A DNA stretch of 5,042 nt. Origin: Gammaproteobacteria bacterium. GTDB taxonomy: Bacteria > Pseudomonadota > Gammaproteobacteria > S012-40. Within the stretch, counting starts at the first letter, position 1; each line of letters opens with the position of its first letter. The position numbers and the translations under genes were made by a program. The notes under the pieces were generated by a model that saw only the letters and a program-made list of their open reading frames with translations, searched no databases and was not told the origin of the DNA. Below are positions 1 to 5,042 of the stretch, one piece after another. The DNA is taken from positions 1-5,042 of the forward strand of contig JAOUPJ010000263.1 of NCBI GenBank assembly GCA_029879945.1, read 5' to 3'.

Positions 1-59
1 GGCCACAAAATTCCCAGCAAAAGAAGCATTAATCCTGTGAGAATGAGCCACTTTTGCAT
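1..59 (-). CDS. DUF2905-like small membrane protein, N-terminal fragment
   Basis: Reading leftwards from an ATG at 57-59, the frame stays open to the window edge for 19 codons plus two bases. The peptide is MQKWLILTGLMLLLLGILW: a short basic start followed by an uninterrupted hydrophobic stretch. From memory, this is how DUF2905 proteins begin (small inner-membrane proteins of roughly 65-75 residues, function unknown, with a W-L-I-x-x-G-L start and a W-P turn after the helix); the next codon here starts CC, which allows that proline. The gene lies 9 bases after the rpiA stop in the same direction, so the two are probably co-transcribed. There is only a weak purine-rich stretch (AAGAATTAG) before the ATG. 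The family call rests on 19 residues and is tentative; that a small membrane protein starts here is fairly likely. Confidence 0.6.
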   Translation of the reverse strand, partial: MQKWLILTGLMLLLLGILW

Positions 60-68
60 CACTAATTC

Positions 69-725
69 TTAATCTAGCCTAATAACGCCTTTAGCGCTTC
101 CAAGCAGTGCCACATTTGCACCCCTGTGAGCGAACAAACCGTTTGTTACGACACCCACTATTTCATTGAGTCGAGATTCAAATTCAGGGGGGTTTATGAT
201 TTTCAATCCACCCACGTCCAAAATTTGGTTACCATTATCGGTCGTAAAACCGTCTCTATAGACTGGATTCCCGCCCAATTTCACGATTTCTCTAGCCACA
301 TAGGATCTGGCCATAGGAATTACTTCGATTGGCAAAGGAAAGGCACCCAATACCTCTACCAATTTACTTTCATCCGCTATGCATACAAACTTATCGGCCA
401 CAGCAGCGACAATCTTTTCTCGGGTCAGCGCGCCGCCTCCACCTTTGATCATATGTAGATTTTTTGTAATTTCGTCTGCACCGTCCACGTAAACATCTAT
501 TTTACTTACATTATTTAGGTCATCCACCGGGATCCCGTGTGCCTTCAACCGCTCAGTAGAGGCTACAGAGCTGGATACGGTTGTTTCGATTTTATGTTTG
601 ACCTTCGCCAGGGCATCAATAAAGTAGTTAACCGTTGAACCGGTTCCCACGCCCACAACGCTCCCCGCATTAATAAATTCAATGGCTGCCTGTGCAGCCT
701 GTTCTTTTAATTCGTTTTGGTTCAT
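69..725 (-). CDS. rpiA: ribose-5-phosphate isomerase A
   Basis: RpiA interconverts ribose 5-phosphate and ribulose 5-phosphate in the non-oxidative pentose phosphate pathway, in the cytosol, and supplies ribose for nucleotides. The 218-residue product has the usual full length (E. coli RpiA is 219) and aligns with it end to end. Visible motifs are the phosphate-binding GVGTGST loop (25-31), SSSVAST (51-57), YVDGADE (79-85) with the catalytic-site aspartates D81 and D84, and KGGGGALTREK (94-104) with K94 and the catalytic base E103. Also present are FPLPIEVIPMA near residues 129-139 and the C-terminal VVTNGLFA segment. The ATG is preceded by GAGGAAAT, a clear ribosome-binding site, so the start is secure. 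It is divergent from ilvA, and a small membrane protein gene follows 9 bases after its stop. Nothing appears broken. Confidence 0.97.
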   Translation of the reverse strand: MNQNELKEQAAQAAIEFINAGSVVGVGTGSTVNYFIDALAKVKHKIETTVSSSVASTERLKAHGIPVDDLNNVSKIDVYVDGADEITKNLHMIKGGGGALTREKIVAAVADKFVCIADESKLVEVLGAFPLPIEVIPMARSYVAREIVKLGGNPVYRDGFTTDNGNQILDVGGLKIINPPEFESRLNEIVGVVTNGLFAHRGANVALLGSAKGVIRLD

Positions 726-740
726 ATTTCCTCACTCATC

Positions 741-768
741 AATCTGGTAGATTTAGATCTGTTCTAGA
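741..768. repeat. cluster of short palindromes between rpiA and ilvA
   Basis: Within 28 bases of the divergent intergenic region there are three short dyads: AATCT-GGT-AGATT (741-753), AGATCT (755-760) and TCTAGA (763-768). They share an AGAT/ATCT core. Their place between two divergent starts suggests an operator, but each arm is short and AT-rich, so chance is possible. No known regulator consensus is recognised. Confidence 0.3.
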
Positions 769-792
769 TTACGTCCATTTTTAATCAAATAG

Positions 793-821
793 TTACCGAA
801 ATTAGAAAATTCTGATATTTT
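793..821 (+). promoter_or_regulatory. possible ilvA promoter with extended -10
   Basis: TTACCG (793-798) could act as a weak -35 element. After a 17-base spacer comes TATTTT (816-821), directly preceded by TGA, which fits the TGn extended -10 motif. The usual distance from -10 to transcription start would place the first transcribed base at or beside 828, the A of the ilvA ATG. The match is moderate (4 of 6 in the -10, 3 of 6 in the -35), so this is a candidate only. Confidence 0.4.
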
Positions 822-827
822 ACCCTC

Positions 828-2342
828 ATGGAACATGCATATCTCGAAAAAATTCTACGCGCCAAGGTCTATGATGTCGCGAGGGAAACACCATTAGACA
901 GACTCATAGGCCTTTCCACTCGCCTCGGTAACCATATTTGGCTAAAGAGAGAAGACCTACAGTCTGTATTTTCCTTCAAACTGAGGGGCGCGTACAACAA
1001 AATGGCGTCTCTGGACCCGGTTCTACGAAAAAAAGGCGTCATTGCGGCCTCTGCGGGCAATCATGCGCAAGGCGTTGCCTTATCTGCTCAAAAAATGGGC
1101 ATTCCTTCAACTATTGTAATGCCCAAAACGACGCCTGGTATAAAGATTGGCGCCGTAAAGGCATTGGGCTCTGAAGTTATACTTCATGGGAACACCTATG
1201 ATGAAGCCTACGAGCACTCACAAAAACTGGCTCAAGAGAAAGAACTCACCTTTATACACCCTTACGATGACCCCGAAGTGATCGCAGGCCAAGGTACCGT
1301 GGCACTCGAGATATTGAGGCAAATACCTACCATTCCAGACGCGATATTTGTCCCAGTCGGCGGGGGTGGTTTGGTAGCCGGGGTTACCGCCTATGTCAAA
1401 AGTCTGTATCCACATATTAAGGTCTATGGCGTAGAACCTGAAGACGCTGCCTGTCTACACGCCGCTCTGGCCTCTGGAACACGAACAATACTGGATCAAG
1501 TCGGAATCTTTGCAGATGGCGTAGCCGTAAGACAGATAGGCGCAGAACCTTTTCGGCTGGTGAAAGAGCTCATAGACGGTGTTTACACACTAACGACAGA
1601 CGAGATTTGCGCCGCCATAAAAGACATATTCGACAATACGCGCTCTATTGCAGAACCGGCCGGAGCGCTAGCCATCGCAGGTCTAAAAAAGCACGTCGAA
1701 TACACAGGTGAGACAGATAAGAATTTTGTCGCAATCTGCAGCGGTGCCAATATGAATTTCGATCGGCTGCGGCATGTTTCAGAGAGAGCCGAGATTGGAG
1801 AACACCGCGAAGGTCTTCTGGCGGTGACAATTCCCGAAAAGCCCGGCAGTTTTCGGAAGTTTTGCCATTCTCTGGGTCAGCGCAGCATTACTGAATTCAA
1901 CTATCGCTATGCCAGTCACACTGATGCTCACGTGTTTGTAGGAATACAGCTAAGAGAAGGTGCGACAGAAAAAGATGCGCTCATCTCCAAACTTGAAGCC
2001 AAAGAATACAAAGTCATCGACTTGTCCGATAATGAAATGGCTAAAATTCACATTCGTTACATGGTAGGTGGGCATTCAAACAATGTGACACGGGAAGTCC
2101 TTTACCGTTTTGAATTTCCTGAACGACCCGGTGCACTTCTACGTTTTCTTACTCATTTAGGGGAAAGCTGGAACATTAGTCTTTTTCACTATAGAAATCA
2201 CGGCGCCGCCTATGGACGTGTGCTGGTGGGAATTCAAGTGCCGGAGCAGGAAGAGCAAAAACTAAATGAATTTCTACAAAAACTGAATTATAACTATTGG
2301 TGTGAAAGTGACAATCCAGCCTATAAGCTATTTTTAGGCTAG
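828..2342 (+). CDS. ilvA: threonine ammonia-lyase, biosynthetic (threonine deaminase)
   Basis: IlvA converts L-threonine to 2-oxobutanoate and ammonia with pyridoxal phosphate, the first committed step of isoleucine synthesis. The 504-residue protein matches the long biosynthetic form. The catalytic domain shows KREDLQSVFSFKLRGAY with the Schiff-base lysine at K51, SAGNHAQG (75-82), the PLP-phosphate glycine loop GGGGL (178-182) and CSGANMNFDRLR near residues 304-315. Two C-terminal ACT-like repeats follow, starting near residues 329 and 424, each with a (P)E-(K/R)-PG-(S/A) turn; in characterised family members this regulatory part binds isoleucine (inhibition) and valine (activation). The start MEHAYLEKILRAKVYDVA aligns with the start of Pseudomonas-type IlvA, and the frame has a stop (TGA, 813-815) just upstream, so ATG 828 is the only reasonable start. 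No Shine-Dalgarno sequence precedes it. The last 9 bases overlap the end of the convergent parA-like gene. Confidence 0.97.
   Translation: MEHAYLEKILRAKVYDVARETPLDRLIGLSTRLGNHIWLKREDLQSVFSFKLRGAYNKMASLDPVLRKKGVIAASAGNHAQGVALSAQKMGIPSTIVMPKTTPGIKIGAVKALGSEVILHGNTYDEAYEHSQKLAQEKELTFIHPYDDPEVIAGQGTVALEILRQIPTIPDAIFVPVGGGGLVAGVTAYVKSLYPHIKVYGVEPEDAACLHAALASGTRTILDQVGIFADGVAVRQIGAEPFRLVKELIDGVYTLTTDEICAAIKDIFDNTRSIAEPAGALAIAGLKKHVEYTGETDKNFVAICSGANMNFDRLRHVSERAEIGEHREGLLAVTIPEKPGSFRKFCHSLGQRSITEFNYRYASHTDAHVFVGIQLREGATEKDALISKLEAKEYKVIDLSDNEMAKIHIRYMVGGHSNNVTREVLYRFEFPERPGALLRFLTHLGESWNISLFHYRNHGAAYGRVLVGIQVPEQEEQKLNEFLQKLNYNYWCESDNPAYKLFLG
2318..2340. repeat. hairpin-forming inverted repeat across the convergent gene ends
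   Basis: AGCCTA (2318-2323) pairs with TAGGCT (2335-2340). A T-T mismatch and two further A-T pairs leave a 5-base loop. The hairpin covers the final codons of ilvA and the stop of the convergent parA-like gene. It might slow or end transcription in either direction, but neither strand has a T tract right after it (on the plus strand six Ts come only near 2357), so it is not a standard intrinsic terminator. No other terminator is seen between the two genes. Confidence 0.35.
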
Positions 2343-3044
2343 AGCGCTTTCTGATACTTTTTTATCGTCTGAATTGTTTTTGTCCAAGGAAATAGGCTCA
2401 TCACCTGTTATCCAATCGACAATAGAACGCCAGTCTAATTTGTCTTTTTCACAAGAAGGGCTACTCATTTCATGGATCGAGGTACTAAGCTCGGCAGCTC
2501 GAATATAGTTTTCCGACTCATTAATACACCCGGAGATTTTTATACCTAAATTTCCAAAAACTCTAAGCAATGCGTAGTAACTAGGGCCCTTGCGGGTGAC
2601 GCGGCTTACACAAACGCTAATTTCAGGCTTGATTCGATAGATTTTCATAAATTTGAGTAGCTCATGGATAAAGAGGCTACTTGCTCGTATATCTATAGGG
2701 GAAGGAATGACCGGAATCAGTATTTTATTGGCAAAGCGCAGTGAATCCAGAATTCGATTAAGATCTACACCGGCGGGAGAGTCCACTATCACATAGTCAG
2801 TTTTGGGCGGAATTCTATGCTGCCAGACACGAGTAGAGTGGATATGGGTTCGATTTGCCACAATACCATAAATCTTGGCCCGAGCAGACGAGCGTTGCTC
2901 AAGCCATGCTGAGCTGGAGCCCTGTGGGTCACAGTCTTTCAAAACAGTCAAGTAACCAGAATTAGCAAAATATCCAGCCAGATTAGTGGATATGGTACTC
3001 TTGCCTGACCCCCCTTTGCCGTTGAGAACAACGATAGTACGCAT
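2334..3044 (-). CDS. ParA/MinD-family ATPase, orphan
   Basis: The 236-residue product is a deviant-Walker P-loop ATPase of the ParA family, which position DNA or protein cargo through ATP-dependent dimerisation and, often, nonspecific DNA binding. The Walker A motif is NGKGGSGKST (8-17) with the signature lysine K10 and the P-loop lysine K15. Walker A' is DCDPQGSS (37-44), and Walker B is YVIVDSPAG (84-92). The following IPVIPSPIDIRA segment is typical of small chromosomal ParA proteins. There is no N-terminal DNA-binding domain as in plasmid type Ia ParA. The tail after about residue 205 is polar and rich in D, K and S. The start was set at ATG 3042-3044 because a strong AAGGAAGGGGAA site precedes it; an in-frame TTG 24 bases upstream would place that site inside the gene. 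No ParB, McdB or chemotaxis partner is in the window, so the cargo is unknown. It converges on ilvA with a 9-base overlap of gene ends. Confidence 0.88.
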   Translation of the reverse strand: MRTIVVLNGKGGSGKSTISTNLAGYFANSGYLTVLKDCDPQGSSSAWLEQRSSARAKIYGIVANRTHIHSTRVWQHRIPPKTDYVIVDSPAGVDLNRILDSLRFANKILIPVIPSPIDIRASSLFIHELLKFMKIYRIKPEISVCVSRVTRKGPSYYALLRVFGNLGIKISGCINESENYIRAAELSTSIHEMSSPSCEKDKLDWRSIVDWITGDEPISLDKNNSDDKKVSESALA

Positions 3045-3049
3045 TGGAC

Positions 3050-3061
3050 TTCCCCTTCCTT
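3050..3061 (-). promoter_or_regulatory. strong ribosome-binding site of the parA-like gene
   Basis: Read on the minus strand this is AAGGAAGGGGAA, ending 5 bases before ATG 3044. It holds two overlapping Shine-Dalgarno-like cores and decides the start in favour of that ATG over the upstream TTG at 3066-3068. Confidence 0.75.
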
Positions 3062-3081
3062 GGTGCAATGCAGTGTTTAAG

Positions 3082-3103
3082 GGCCTAAAAGTTCGACTAG
3101 GCC
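3082..3103. repeat. inverted repeat GGCCTA-N10-TAGGCC upstream of parA-like gene
   Basis: The two 6-base arms (3082-3087 and 3098-3103) are perfect and separated by 10 bases. That spacing fits a dimeric repressor operator or a small RNA hairpin in the parA leader, 38 bases upstream of its ATG. The central GTTCGAC recalls a tRNA T-loop, but no T-stem or other tRNA arms are present. The inner arm GCCTA/TAGGC recurs in the dyad at the other end of the gene (2318-2340). Confidence 0.4.
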
Positions 3104-3189
3104 AAGAGGTTAGTAAGTACTCAACAACAAAAGATCCTAACCGTCCATGGCTTATGTAAAGACCCAGTACACTTTTATTAGCGACTGCA

Positions 3190-3219
3190 AATAGAAAACG
3201 CTTTAAAGGAACATGTCAA
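3190..3219 (-). promoter_or_regulatory. candidate sigma-70 promoter for the parA-like gene
   Basis: On the minus strand a perfect TTGACA (3219-3214) is followed after 18 bases by TCTATT (3195-3190), four of six matches to the -10 consensus. Transcription would start near 3183, giving a leader of about 140 bases that contains the GGCCTA/TAGGCC dyad. It lies just past the end of the upstream lipoprotein gene, so parA could be expressed apart from the cco-like operon. No terminator is visible between that operon and this promoter, so read-through is also possible. Confidence 0.4.
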
Positions 3220-3258
3220 ATTCTGAACACATAAATGCAAATTAGTGTATCAAGCAAG

Positions 3259-3648
3259 TTATTTTGTGATTTGCTTATTAAGGGGAAAGGAAATAACAGT
3301 CTCGTCTTCTTTTCCTTTCAAATGAACGAACAACACGTCCTTATCCGGATTTCGAACATTTATTGCTCGTCTATAAACACCCGTCAACCCGTCTTGTATA
3401 GCCTGAGACCACTTTCCTGTTTCACCTATCCTTAGTGAGACGAGGAAAGAACTCGCTGGACGTTTACTTTTTTCGTTAATAACTACTAAAAATTCCATCA
3501 TCCCTGGCTTCATTTCGGGTGGACGAGTTTCAAAAAATATGTCGTAATCCTTCCATTTAATTTTCTCACTAATATTTGCTTGCTGAGAACATGAAAGGGA
3601 AAGCAAAACTAGAATAGAAACAAACAATTTAGAAATTAGCTTAATCAT
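3259..3648 (-). CDS. predicted lipoprotein with FixH/YtkA-like domain
   Basis: The 129-residue product begins with two lysines and a hydrophobic core ending LLSLSC, which fits the general lipoprotein pattern, with lipidated Cys20 followed by SQQ. The remaining roughly 110 residues look beta-rich: a proline-rich turn, then FLVVINEKSKRPASSF, a DGLTGVYRRAI segment and a VLFVHLKG strand. That layout recalls periplasmic FixH (CcoH) and YtkA-like domains. The similarity is by eye and weak; the position two genes after a CcoG-like gene, where fixH often sits, is the stronger argument. FixH proteins usually have a transmembrane anchor rather than a lipid anchor. CcoH is known to act in cbb3 oxidase assembly; a role here is inferred. 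I chose ATG 3646-3648 because the signal peptide starts there and a GGA core lies 8 bases upstream. A GTG at 3667-3669, overlapping the previous stop as GTGA, would add seven residues. Confidence 0.7.
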   Translation of the reverse strand: MIKLISKLFVSILVLLSLSCSQQANISEKIKWKDYDIFFETRPPEMKPGMMEFLVVINEKSKRPASSFLVSLRIGETGKWSQAIQDGLTGVYRRAINVRNPDKDVLFVHLKGKEDETVISFPLNKQITK

Positions 3649-3665
3649 AGAGAAGTTCCATTCAT

Positions 3666-4085
3666 TCACTTTGTCTTAGACACATCCTTATCAGAATTAC
3701 TTGCTTGCTTTTCTTTTGCCTCTCGCTTTTCACGCAGCACATGTCGAAGATCTACAAAGTAATAGATAATAAAGCTCATTATAACTACCCAAGCCACCCC
3801 GGCCGGTATGCCCCAATCAAACCAAGGCCTTTCAAAACCAGGACGATTTCCCCAGAATGGAAATGTTAAACCCACTGCAACAATGAGTAAAACGATAAAA
3901 ACTGCAATAAACCAATAGGGTATATGAACATTCGAAGACTCCATCTCTTGAAGCATCTCCCAATCTTCCAATCCCCGTCGATCTCGCTTTTCTTTAAGAT
4001 CTGAATAGCCAAAATTGTCTTGCGGCATCTCACCCCAATTGGCATTTTCTACAGATTGTGGATTCGCCTTCTTGTCTTTACTCAT
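3666..4085 (-). CDS. two-helix membrane protein of cco-like operon, function unknown
   Basis: I do not recognise this 139-residue protein. It has a charged, asparagine-rich N-terminus (1-52), a hydrophobic helix at about 57-78, a short tryptophan/proline-rich loop (FWGNRPGFERPWFDWG, 77-92), a second helix at about 93-112 and a highly charged lysine/glutamate tail. Positive charges after the second helix and the short loop suggest both ends are cytoplasmic. Residues 52-83 (a HIPYWF entry, a helix, then FPFWGNRPG) resemble by eye the N-terminal membrane part of cbb3 oxidase subunit CcoP, where P-x-W-W precedes a helix ending in YPG-x-GN. There is no CxxCH haem site, so it is not CcoP itself. 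It starts 3 bases after the CcoG-like stop, with its AAGGG site inside that gene, which implies coupled translation. A small oxidase subunit or assembly factor is plausible, not shown. Confidence 0.8.
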   Translation of the reverse strand: MSKDKKANPQSVENANWGEMPQDNFGYSDLKEKRDRRGLEDWEMLQEMESSNVHIPYWFIAVFIVLLIVAVGLTFPFWGNRPGFERPWFDWGIPAGVAWVVIMSFIIYYFVDLRHVLREKREAKEKQASNSDKDVSKTK

Positions 4086-4088
4086 AAA

Positions 4089-5042
4089 TTAACCCTTAGG
4101 AACGACGTGCTGAATACGTTCGACATGTTGCCAGCCTTCTGCGGAACTGACTTTGATGGAAAGATTGTAAAAACCGGGTTCTAAGTTGTTATTTAGAATC
4201 AAGGTCAGGTCTTTGCGACCGGCGGTATCAAAATGGACAAGATCTCCTTCCAAAGAATAGGAACCTTGGGGCAGACCTCCCACGTCAACTTTCAATTCAC
4301 TTGGAGAATAGTATTTGGAAGCAAGATTAATCCTATAGGATTCAGTCACCCCTTTTGAGCTAATACTTTGCTTATATACTGAGACGTGATGTGGATCATA
4401 ACTCACAATCCCCCAAACAAACATGGAAACTCCTAGCAACCACACAGGCATCACCCAACCCACCCTTCTTCCTAGGGTTCCCATAGACCGCGTACCTTCG
4501 TCTTGAAATGCATTTTTTCTAGGGCCAAACTTGAATTTTAACAGCCCAAGCTCTTCTTTCTTCTGGTGCATCGTGTCACACGCGACAATACAGGCCCCGC
4601 AGTTTGTACAACTATCGAATGTTGATGTATGTCTAGGGTCGATTTCAACCATACAACTTGTAGAACAGTAATTACATTTTTCACAATCTTTTGAACGGGT
4701 CTGATCATAATCGATATGGAGGGTATCTTTTGTTTTGAAAAGATATTGCCACATCCTATAGATACACATATAGCGACACGCAAAATGCCTGACAACGGCG
4801 AGATTAACAAAGGCAATCACAACAAATACAAAATAAATCCAGTGTGATGAAGCCGCCAGTTTTTCATTTTCTTGAAACAACAGAAACGACCACATAGCCT
4901 GCGGCTCATGAAAATAGAACAGGGGGATAATTGCCAGTAAAAGAGACGCGGCTAAAAGTTTTAGAAAAAGGACCGACCAATTTAACAGATTATTTTTTCT
5001 GTCATTAATTTTGCTCTTATCAGAGCTCTCCCAGTCGATAAC
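4089..5042 (-). CDS. ccoG: CcoG/FixG-like membrane iron-sulfur protein, C-terminal part
   Basis: The frame is open to the right edge, giving 317 residues without the start; an internal ATG at 4895 is not the real start because hydrophobic coding sequence continues upstream of it. CcoG proteins are inner-membrane ferredoxin-like proteins linked to copper reduction during cbb3 oxidase assembly. In fragment numbering there are membrane helices near 21-44 and 67-88, then CRYMCIYRMWQYLF (89-102) matching the CIYMCPYARFQ region of CcoG. Two four-cysteine motifs follow at C120/123/126/130 and C145/148/151/155 (CTNCGACIVACD). A third helix lies near 196-214, and a C-terminal beta-rich domain of about 100 residues resembles the Ig-like FixG C-terminal domain. 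Unusual points are the loss of the proline after Cys93 (CI) and Cys130 (CM), and a short link between helix and first cluster. The family is clear; the protein is divergent. Two small genes follow closely. Confidence 0.85.
   Translation of the reverse strand, partial: VIDWESSDKSKINDRKNNLLNWSVLFLKLLAASLLLAIIPLFYFHEPQAMWSFLLFQENEKLAASSHWIYFVFVVIAFVNLAVVRHFACRYMCIYRMWQYLFKTKDTLHIDYDQTRSKDCEKCNYCSTSCMVEIDPRHTSTFDSCTNCGACIVACDTMHQKKEELGLLKFKFGPRKNAFQDEGTRSMGTLGRRVGWVMPVWLLGVSMFVWGIVSYDPHHVSVYKQSISSKGVTESYRINLASKYYSPSELKVDVGGLPQGSYSLEGDLVHFDTAGRKDLTLILNNNLEPGFYNLSIKVSSAEGWQHVERIQHVVPKG
4093..4097 (-). promoter_or_regulatory. ribosome-binding site of the two-helix protein inside the ccoG-like 3' end
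   Basis: The minus strand reads AAGGG, then 7 bases that include the TAA stop of the CcoG-like gene, then the ATG at 4085. The site is covered by the last codons of the upstream gene, so ribosomes finishing that gene could restart here; translational coupling is likely. Confidence 0.6.

Noticed and set aside
126..458. Plus-strand open frame of 110 codons inside rpiA
   Set aside because: It lies wholly antisense to a well conserved rpiA, has a composition unlike the neighbouring proteins and shows no recognisable motif.
741..827. FNR/ANR box (TTGAT-N4-ATCAA) between rpiA and ilvA
   Set aside because: Only a half-site-like TTGATT is present on the minus strand; the second half does not match.
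3082..3103. Possible tRNA fragment because of a GTTCGAC core
   Set aside because: The pairing arms are 6 bases with a 10-base loop, not the 5-base stem and 7-base loop of a T arm, and no acceptor, D or anticodon arm is nearby.
3235..3435. Plus-strand open frame of 66 codons opposite the FixH-like lipoprotein gene
   Set aside because: No ribosome-binding site, mostly antisense to a gene with a good signal peptide and operon context, and no protein-like pattern.
4538..4816. Minus-strand frame of 92 codons within the CcoG-like gene
   Set aside because: It is an out-of-frame shadow of the iron-sulfur region, whose true frame carries eight ordered cluster cysteines.
4089..4895. CcoG-like gene starting at the ATG at 4895
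   Set aside because: The frame continues without a stop to 5042 and encodes a membrane helix expected in CcoG, so that ATG is internal and the gene is cut by the window edge.

Overview
The window reads as chromosomal DNA of a gammaproteobacterium with moderate to low GC. The main evidence is a divergent rpiA/ilvA pair, an arrangement familiar from Pseudomonas and relatives. The threonine deaminase is the long form with two C-terminal ACT-like repeats, and its N-terminus matches the Pseudomonas-type protein. There is also a CcoG/FixG-type gene of cbb3 oxidase biogenesis. I cannot name the genus from sequence alone.

Left part (1-827): two minus-strand genes read toward the left edge. rpiA is complete. 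Nine bases after its stop begins a tiny hydrophobic protein of DUF2905 type that the window edge cuts after 19 codons. Between rpiA and ilvA lie about 100 bases with overlapping short palindromes and a possible ilvA promoter. That promoter would start transcription at or next to the ilvA ATG, which has no Shine-Dalgarno sequence.

Middle (828-3258): ilvA on the plus strand converges on, and overlaps by 9 bases, a minus-strand gene for a small orphan ParA-family ATPase with no parB-like partner in view. Inverted repeats with the same GCCTA/TAGGC arms sit at both ends of parA. A 214-base gene-free stretch upstream of parA holds a fair sigma-70-like promoter and one of these repeats.

Right part (3259-5042): a tight minus-strand operon. 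It holds the C-terminal 317 residues of a divergent CcoG-like membrane iron-sulfur protein (its start lies beyond the right edge), then a two-helix membrane protein of 139 residues that I do not recognise, then a predicted lipoprotein with a FixH/YtkA-like beta-rich domain. The order G - unknown - H suggests the end of a cbb3-type cytochrome oxidase maturation cluster, with the oxidase subunits probably beyond the right edge. The CcoI copper ATPase and CcoS do not follow as in the textbook order; parA comes next. The CcoG-like, two-helix and lipoprotein genes are the least ordinary part of the window. rpiA and ilvA are standard pentose phosphate and isoleucine biosynthesis genes with intact catalytic motifs.
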